A stretch of DNA of 50,041 nucleotides from Burkholderiales bacterium. Its GTDB lineage: Bacteria; Pseudomonadota; Gammaproteobacteria; Burkholderiales; Burkholderiaceae_C. Within the stretch, counting starts at the first letter, position 1; each line of letters starts with the position of its first letter. The translations under genes were made by a program, and so were the position numbers. Below, in pieces: positions 46,555 to 50,041 of the stretch. Under the pieces are notes generated by a model. That model searched no databases and had not been told where the DNA came from. It saw only the letters and a program-made list of their open reading frames with translations. The stretch lies in NCBI GenBank assembly GCA_016191995.1, contig JACPVA010000191.1:1-50041 (forward strand), in the 5' to 3' direction.

Positions 46555-47137
46555 CTTCGTTCCCGATGAGGAAGATCTTGGGTTTGGCGACGATGTCGGT
46601 GATGAACGAAGACCTGGCTCGGGTTCGCTCGTGCCACTCCGCGATCGTGAAGACCTTCGGGTTGATTTCGCGCTGGAGCTCGTTCTGCGCCGGGTACAAC
46701 GCGTGGATCACCGACTGGAAGTCGACGTCGCCGACGACGATCACGTCCACGTCGCTCCGCTCGTTCTCGGTGCCGCGGGCCACCGAGCCGAATACGAAGG
46801 CGAACGTGATCCGGGATTTCAGCGACGACAGCGCGTCGACCAAGACGTCGACCAGGCCAACCGTCTTCTTGAGCAGCGCCGCCAGCTCGGTGAACACGGG
46901 GCTGTCCGGATTGGCCGCGAAGTGAACCTGGTTGCCGACCGGCGTCTTGAGCAGCAGGCCGGCACGGTGGAGGCGGTCGAGCTCCTTGACCATCGTGCCG
47001 GCGGGGCTCCCTGCGAGGCGAGCGATCTCGCGCACGTGCAGGCGACGCTCCGGGTGCAACAGAAGGATCGACAGCGCCTTTCGTCGCGTATGCGCCGGGA
47101 AGAGGAGATCGGAGAGGCCATTGCTCGTTGCCGTCAT
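46532..47137 (-). CDS. MNT nucleotidyltransferase with N-terminal wHTH (antitoxin half)
   Basis: A 201-residue protein. The first 90 residues form a winged helix (RRKALSILLLHPERRLHVREIARLAGSPAGTMVKELDRLHRAGLL), and the C-terminal half is an MNT domain with FGSVARGTENERSDVDVIVV (GS and DxD motif). In such pairs the MNT protein AMPylates a HEPN toxin, and the wHTH can bind the promoter. Start 47137 is the first Met before the domain. The frame is open further upstream without homology. Confidence 0.82.
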   Translation of the reverse strand: MTATSNGLSDLLFPAHTRRKALSILLLHPERRLHVREIARLAGSPAGTMVKELDRLHRAGLLLKTPVGNQVHFAANPDSPVFTELAALLKKTVGLVDVLVDALSSLKSRITFAFVFGSVARGTENERSDVDVIVVGDVDFQSVIHALYPAQNELQREINPKVFTIAEWHERTRARSSFITDIVAKPKIFLIGNEDALHAPG

Positions 47138-47245
47138 GGCAACGAGTGTAGCTCTACGAGCAGCGTATGTCGTTCTTGCAGGCGATGGTCTGTTGGTCGG
47201 CGCGACAGCCATCGGCGGTGTCATCAGGCGATGACAAGTGCGGGA

Positions 47246-47497
47246 TCGTTGCCGGGAATGCTTCGATCGTTGCTCGCGCCGTAACAACTGTCATGCCGCA
47301 GACAACGAAGGTTGCCGTAGAGGCAGCGATTCGAAATGCGCTCGAGGTCTGTGGAGGTTCGTCAGAACTCACCACCGGCTGACGTCTTAGCGCGCTAAGA
47401 ACCTGAACCTGGTTCGTTGCCGGCGTGGCTTTGATCGTTGCGTTGGCGGCAACTAACGTCGCGCCCTAGACGACGATGTTCGCTACTAGCCTGGGGT
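47246..47497. repeat. Imperfect direct repeat pair of about 70 bases
   Basis: The stretch beginning TCGTTGCCGG at 47246 recurs at 47414. Without gaps, roughly two of three bases agree by eye over the next 70 positions, with blocks such as ATCGTTGC and AGAC conserved. The spacing is 168 bases. They look like old, diverged copies of one unit. Confidence 0.5.
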
Positions 47498-47922
47498 CGC
47501 ACTACGCTACGCCAGCCCACGCGGGCGCAAACGCGGCGGGATTTGCAGCACAAAAGAATGCCATAGACCTCTATAACATTGCCTCCACGCACGGCGGCGC
47601 GGAACGGGTGTCGATCGGCCGGCCGAATTTAGAGTGTCTAAATAAAGCAGATTTGGGCTGGCCGGGCACTCCCCCACCACTGGTGAAAAGCACAGCCCGG
47701 GCTTTGTACCAATGTTCCCGAAAGAATGGCAGCGAGCACAGCGTGGCGGGTACCGGCTGCGGCGTCGATGTTAGAAAGCCCTCTAACAAGCCTTTGCGGC
47801 ATGGCAAGGGGCGCGCTTGGCTGCGATGTGCCGAGAGCGAATTTACCCGAGCAAATTTACCGCCGGTAAAAAACGGAAAATGTGTGCGCACACTTACTAA
47901 AACACAGTGAGCGCACACTTAC
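47385..47922. repeat. Cluster of different short palindromes in a non-coding stretch
   Basis: Perfect palindromes are TCTTAGCG-CGCTAAGA (47385-47400), GAACC-T-GGTTC (47405-47415), ATTTAGA-GTG-TCTAAAT (47627-47643), GTTAGA-N6-TCTAAC (47770-47787), TTTACC-GCC-GGTAAA (47856-47870) and GTGTGCGCACAC (47882-47893). GCGCACACTTAC is repeated at 47886 and 47911, and AATTTACC at 47840 and 47854. The region is lower in GC than its neighbours. No protein is convincing here. Confidence 0.7.
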
Positions 47923-47981
47923 GATCATGGCTCCATCTTCCCGGTCTGTGAAGGCTTGGAGTCAAGCTCGCCCTCGAGACC

Positions 47982-48203
47982 CTATTCGCCGAAGCACAGC
48001 CGATGGCCCAGGCGCCCGAACCGTCCATCGTTCGTCACGGCCCAGTACCACCGCGCCGCCGCCGCCTTCTCGATCAACGCGCCCCCGACCTGTCCCTTGA
48101 TCTCCACGACCAGGCCGTTGCCGCTGGTCAGCCGGACCACGAAGTCCGGCGGGTTCCTTCTCGGCGTGCCTTCCTTTCGCAGCGGAAAGTAGCACCGATG
48201 CGC
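47982..48203 (-). pseudogene. C-terminal remnant of a type III-like restriction helicase
   Basis: About 70 codons ending at 47982 read NPPDFVVRLTSGNGLVVEIKGQ, then AAARWYWAVTNDGRFGRLGHRLCFGE. This matches the endonuclease tail of type III (Res-like) enzymes: PDF...EIKG is the PD-(D/E)xK motif. No upstream helicase is present, and the fragment runs into the promoter region of the cytochrome gene, so it is a truncated relic. Confidence 0.65.
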
Positions 48204-48320
48204 CACCGCCCGGCGCCGGCGCGGGCGCGGGCCGATTAGGATCGGCGCATGGGATGGGGCATCAGACTGCGGCGCCGTGGCGCTGCGACCGGCGCGCCGG
48301 CCGCGAGAAGGGAATCCGCG

Positions 48321-48848
48321 ATGAGACAGACACGAACGTCGGCGCCGCGGCGCCGGCGCGGGGCATGGGCGCCGGCCGCGGCGTCGGCGTCGGCGCTGGC
48401 CCTGGCGCTCGGCCTGGCCGGCTGCGCCGGGCCGACGTCGGTGGAGTGGCAGAACCGCCAGCCGGCGCAGGCGCTGGCGCGCGAGTCCGCGCCGCCCGGC
48501 TCGATCGCGACCGGCTGGCGCGTCTACCAGCAGCGCTGCGCGGACTGCCATGGCCCGTCGGCCGGCGGCGGCGATCGCGCGCCGGACTTGACCGAGAAGC
48601 TGCGCGATATCGGGCCGCACCGCTTCGTCGACCTGGTGCTGCGGCGCTACGACTGGGGCCTGCCGCCGGGCAGCGCGAGCGCGCCGCGCGAGACGCTGAT
48701 CGACGATATCGTCGCGCGCCGGCAAGGTGGCCTGCGCATGCCCGAGTGGCAGGGCGAGCCGGTCGTCAGCGCGCATGTGATGGATCTGTGGGCCTATCTT
48801 TCGGCGCGCGCGCAGGGCGCGCTGGGGCCGGGGCGGCCGCCGCGCTGA
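48321..48848 (+). CDS. Cytochrome c lipoprotein
   Basis: A 175-residue haem protein. An Arg-rich N-terminus and hydrophobic stretch end in a lipobox (GLAGC), so it is a membrane-anchored lipoprotein facing the periplasm. The haem motif is CADCH (in YQQRCADCHGPSAGGG), and the Met ligand lies in LRMPEWQGE. It looks like a class I cytochrome c. GAAGGGA before the ATG supports the start at 48321. Confidence 0.88.
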   Translation: MRQTRTSAPRRRRGAWAPAAASASALALALGLAGCAGPTSVEWQNRQPAQALARESAPPGSIATGWRVYQQRCADCHGPSAGGGDRAPDLTEKLRDIGPHRFVDLVLRRYDWGLPPGSASAPRETLIDDIVARRQGGLRMPEWQGEPVVSAHVMDLWAYLSARAQGALGPGRPPR

Positions 48849-48857
48849 AGCGGGTCG

Positions 48858-48900
48858 CGGCACGCTGCCTGGGCCGGCACGCCCCAGGCAGCGTGCCGGC
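48858..48900. terminator. Two overlapping hairpins between convergent genes
   Basis: Stem A: 48858-48871 pairs perfectly with 48881-48894 (14 bp). Stem B: 48869-48880 pairs perfectly with 48889-48900 (12 bp). They overlap, so only one can form at a time. The site lies between the convergent cytochrome c and apt genes and probably ends both transcripts, although neither stem has a T-run. Confidence 0.6.
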
Positions 48901-48911
48901 CCAGGGCGCGC

Positions 48912-49469
48912 TCAGTGCCCCTCGAACGCCACGAGCGAGAAGACCGCGATCCCCGCTGCGCGCAGGCGTGCCGACCCGCCGAGCTCGGGCAGGTCGACGA
49001 TCGCCGCCGCCTCGACGACCTCGGCCCCCAGGCGCTGCAGCAGCCGCGCGCCGGCGAGCATGGTGCCGCCGGTGGCGATCAGGTCGTCGATCAACAGCAC
49101 GCGGTCGCCGCGGCCGACGGCGTCGGTGTGGACCTCGACCGTCGCGCTGCCGTATTCGAGCTCGTAGCTCTCCTGCACCGTCGTATACGGCAGCTTGCCC
49201 TTCTTGCGGATCGGCACGAAGCCGACGCCGAGCTCGTAGGCGACGACCGAGCCGAGGATGAAGCCGCGCGCGTCCAGCCCGGCGACCGCGGCCGGCCGCG
49301 CATCGAAGTAGCGGTGCACGAACTGGTCGACCAGGACGCGGAAGACGCGCGGGTTGGCCAGCAGCGTCGTGATGTCGCGGAACTGCACGCCCGGCGCCGG
49401 CCAGTCGGGCACGGTGCGGATGTGATCGCGGATGTACTGCGACGGCGGGATCTCGTGTTCGGCGCGCAT
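48912..49469 (-). CDS. apt: Adenine phosphoribosyltransferase
   Basis: A 185-residue type I phosphoribosyltransferase that salvages adenine to AMP using PRPP. The start [24 protein letters not shown] is followed by [12 protein letters not shown]. The PRPP loop is [17 protein letters not shown] and the hood residues lie in [18 protein letters not shown]. Length is normal for Apt (about 170-185). The start at 49469 removes 41 non-homologous residues. Confidence 0.95.
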   Translation of the reverse strand: MRAEHEIPPSQYIRDHIRTVPDWPAPGVQFRDITTLLANPRVFRVLVDQFVHRYFDARPAAVAGLDARGFILGSVVAYELGVGFVPIRKKGKLPYTTVQESYELEYGSATVEVHTDAVGRGDRVLLIDDLIATGGTMLAGARLLQRLGAEVVEAAAIVDLPELGGSARLRAAGIAVFSLVAFEGH

Positions 49470-49509
49470 GGCGCCGATGATAGGCAAGCGCGGCGCCGTC
49501 GCCGCGGCC

Positions 49510-50041
49510 TCAAGGCGGCGGCACGCGCGCGACGACCTCGACGCCGCCGCCGGCGCGCGCCCGCAGCACCAGCGCCTCGCCGCTGGCCGCACTCTCGCCG
49601 ACGAAGTCGGCGAGCACGAACATGTGCGTGACCCAGACCTCGAAGCGTCCCGCCGGCACCGCGGCCAGCGCGGCGCGCAGCGCCGGCAGCCGCGCGGCGT
49701 TGACCTCGGGCGGGCTGCCGCGCGGTGAGCCGAGCAGGTCCCGGGCCTCGGCGTCAGCGAAGGCGAGCCGCGCGGTATCCAGGCAGCGGCACCAGGGGCT
49801 GGAGCGAACGCGCGCCGGCGCCAGGCCGCGTTCGCGGAACCACTGGCCGATGCGCGCCGCCTGCGCGCGGCCGCGCTCGCCGAGGTTGCGCTGCGTCGCG
49901 CAGTCGCCGAGCCTGAAGCCGGGCGGCTCGCCCTGGCCAGCCTCGGCCGAGGCGTGGCGCATCAGCACGACGTTGCCGCCGGCCTTCAGCTTTGCCCACA
50001 GGGCCTCGTCGGCGTGGGCGGCGGGCAGCAGGCTGGCCGCC
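49510..50041 (-). CDS. Histidine phosphatase family protein, 5' end beyond the window
   Basis: A partial gene: the frame is open to the window edge at 50041, where it reads [33 protein letters not shown]. The first visible residues look like the end of a signal peptide, so the product is probably exported. The catalytic RHG-type motif is MRHAS. A second Arg lies in [18 protein letters not shown] and the second His in [11 protein letters not shown], the four-residue pocket of histidine phosphatases. The substrate is unknown. Confidence 0.85.
   Translation of the reverse strand, partial: AASLLPAAHADEALWAKLKAGGNVVLMRHASAEAGQGEPPGFRLGDCATQRNLGERGRAQAARIGQWFRERGLAPARVRSSPWCRCLDTARLAFADAEARDLLGSPRGSPPEVNAARLPALRAALAAVPAGRFEVWVTHMFVLADFVGESAASGEALVLRARAGGGVEVVARVPPP

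Noticed and set aside
47627..47643. A true KorB operator of an IncP plasmid
   Set aside because: The centre differs from TTTAGCSGCTAAA and no korB or plasmid gene is in the window; the likeness is only noted.
47476..47910. A 144-codon frame in the palindrome-rich stretch
   Set aside because: The sequence is interrupted by inverted repeats and has no domain; codon use does not look like the neighbours.
47385..47922. CRISPR array
   Set aside because: The repeats are short, all different and unevenly spaced, with no constant repeat or spacer length.

Overview
The window is GC-rich (about 70% by eye) and carries the dnaA-dnaN-gyrB cluster divergent from rpmH-rnpA-yidD-yidC-mnmE, so it spans the chromosomal replication-origin neighbourhood of a betaproteobacterium. 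Gene content (LeuRS/LptE/HolA operon, 43-residue L34, cytochrome b561 beside cytochrome c', ChrR-like regulator) fits Burkholderiales, probably a Rubrivivax/Leptothrix-like (Sphaerotilaceae) or Comamonadaceae relative. The species cannot be told from the sequence alone.

Layout. 1-13.8 kb is mostly ordinary chromosome: a lone MNT nucleotidyltransferase, a CPBP protease, a GFA-family protein, leuS-lptE-holA, a cytochrome b561/cytochrome c' convergent pair, a thioredoxin-CcdA pair, an ECF sigma factor with a ChrR-like partner, and small stress genes (SnoaL-like, HicA-like, DUF2087, APH-like). 13.9-25.8 kb is a type I restriction-modification operon read leftward from just below gyrB: hsdR, hsdS, three AlbA_2/HATPase (Schlafen-like) genes, and hsdM. 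The hsdM 5' end occurs four times here, once in each cassette junction, with three copies truncated. The full-length hsdM has a one-base frameshift exactly where its homology to copy 2 ends. 25.9-36.3 kb is the origin core: gyrB, dnaN, dnaA, a DnaA-box-bearing intergenic region, then rpmH-rnpA-yidD-yidC-mnmE.

36.3-44.0 kb is a compact integrative element sitting against the 3' end of mnmE. It has a P4-type tyrosine integrase, AlpA, a Toprim primase, a helicase-like NTPase with an iteron-like hairpin in its tail, and several small unknown genes. Matching integrase-arm-like repeats lie at both ends. It has replication functions but no recognisable capsid, relaxase or conjugation gene, so it looks like a satellite or minimal integrative element. 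44.0-48.2 kb is a scrapyard of defence and toxin genes: DUF4143 ATPase remnants, an apparently autoregulated Fic-HTH gene, a HEPN-MNT pair, an AT-richer non-coding stretch with a cluster of different palindromes, and the tail of a type III-like restriction helicase. 48.3-50.0 kb returns to housekeeping genes: a cytochrome c lipoprotein, apt, and a histidine phosphatase cut by the window edge.

The most interesting candidate system is the hsdM 5'-end/AlbA_2-HATPase cassette array. It looks as if successive cassettes were captured by recombination at the start of hsdM, each keeping translational coupling to the next partial hsdM copy. The second is the mnmE-associated element with its possible replication origin.
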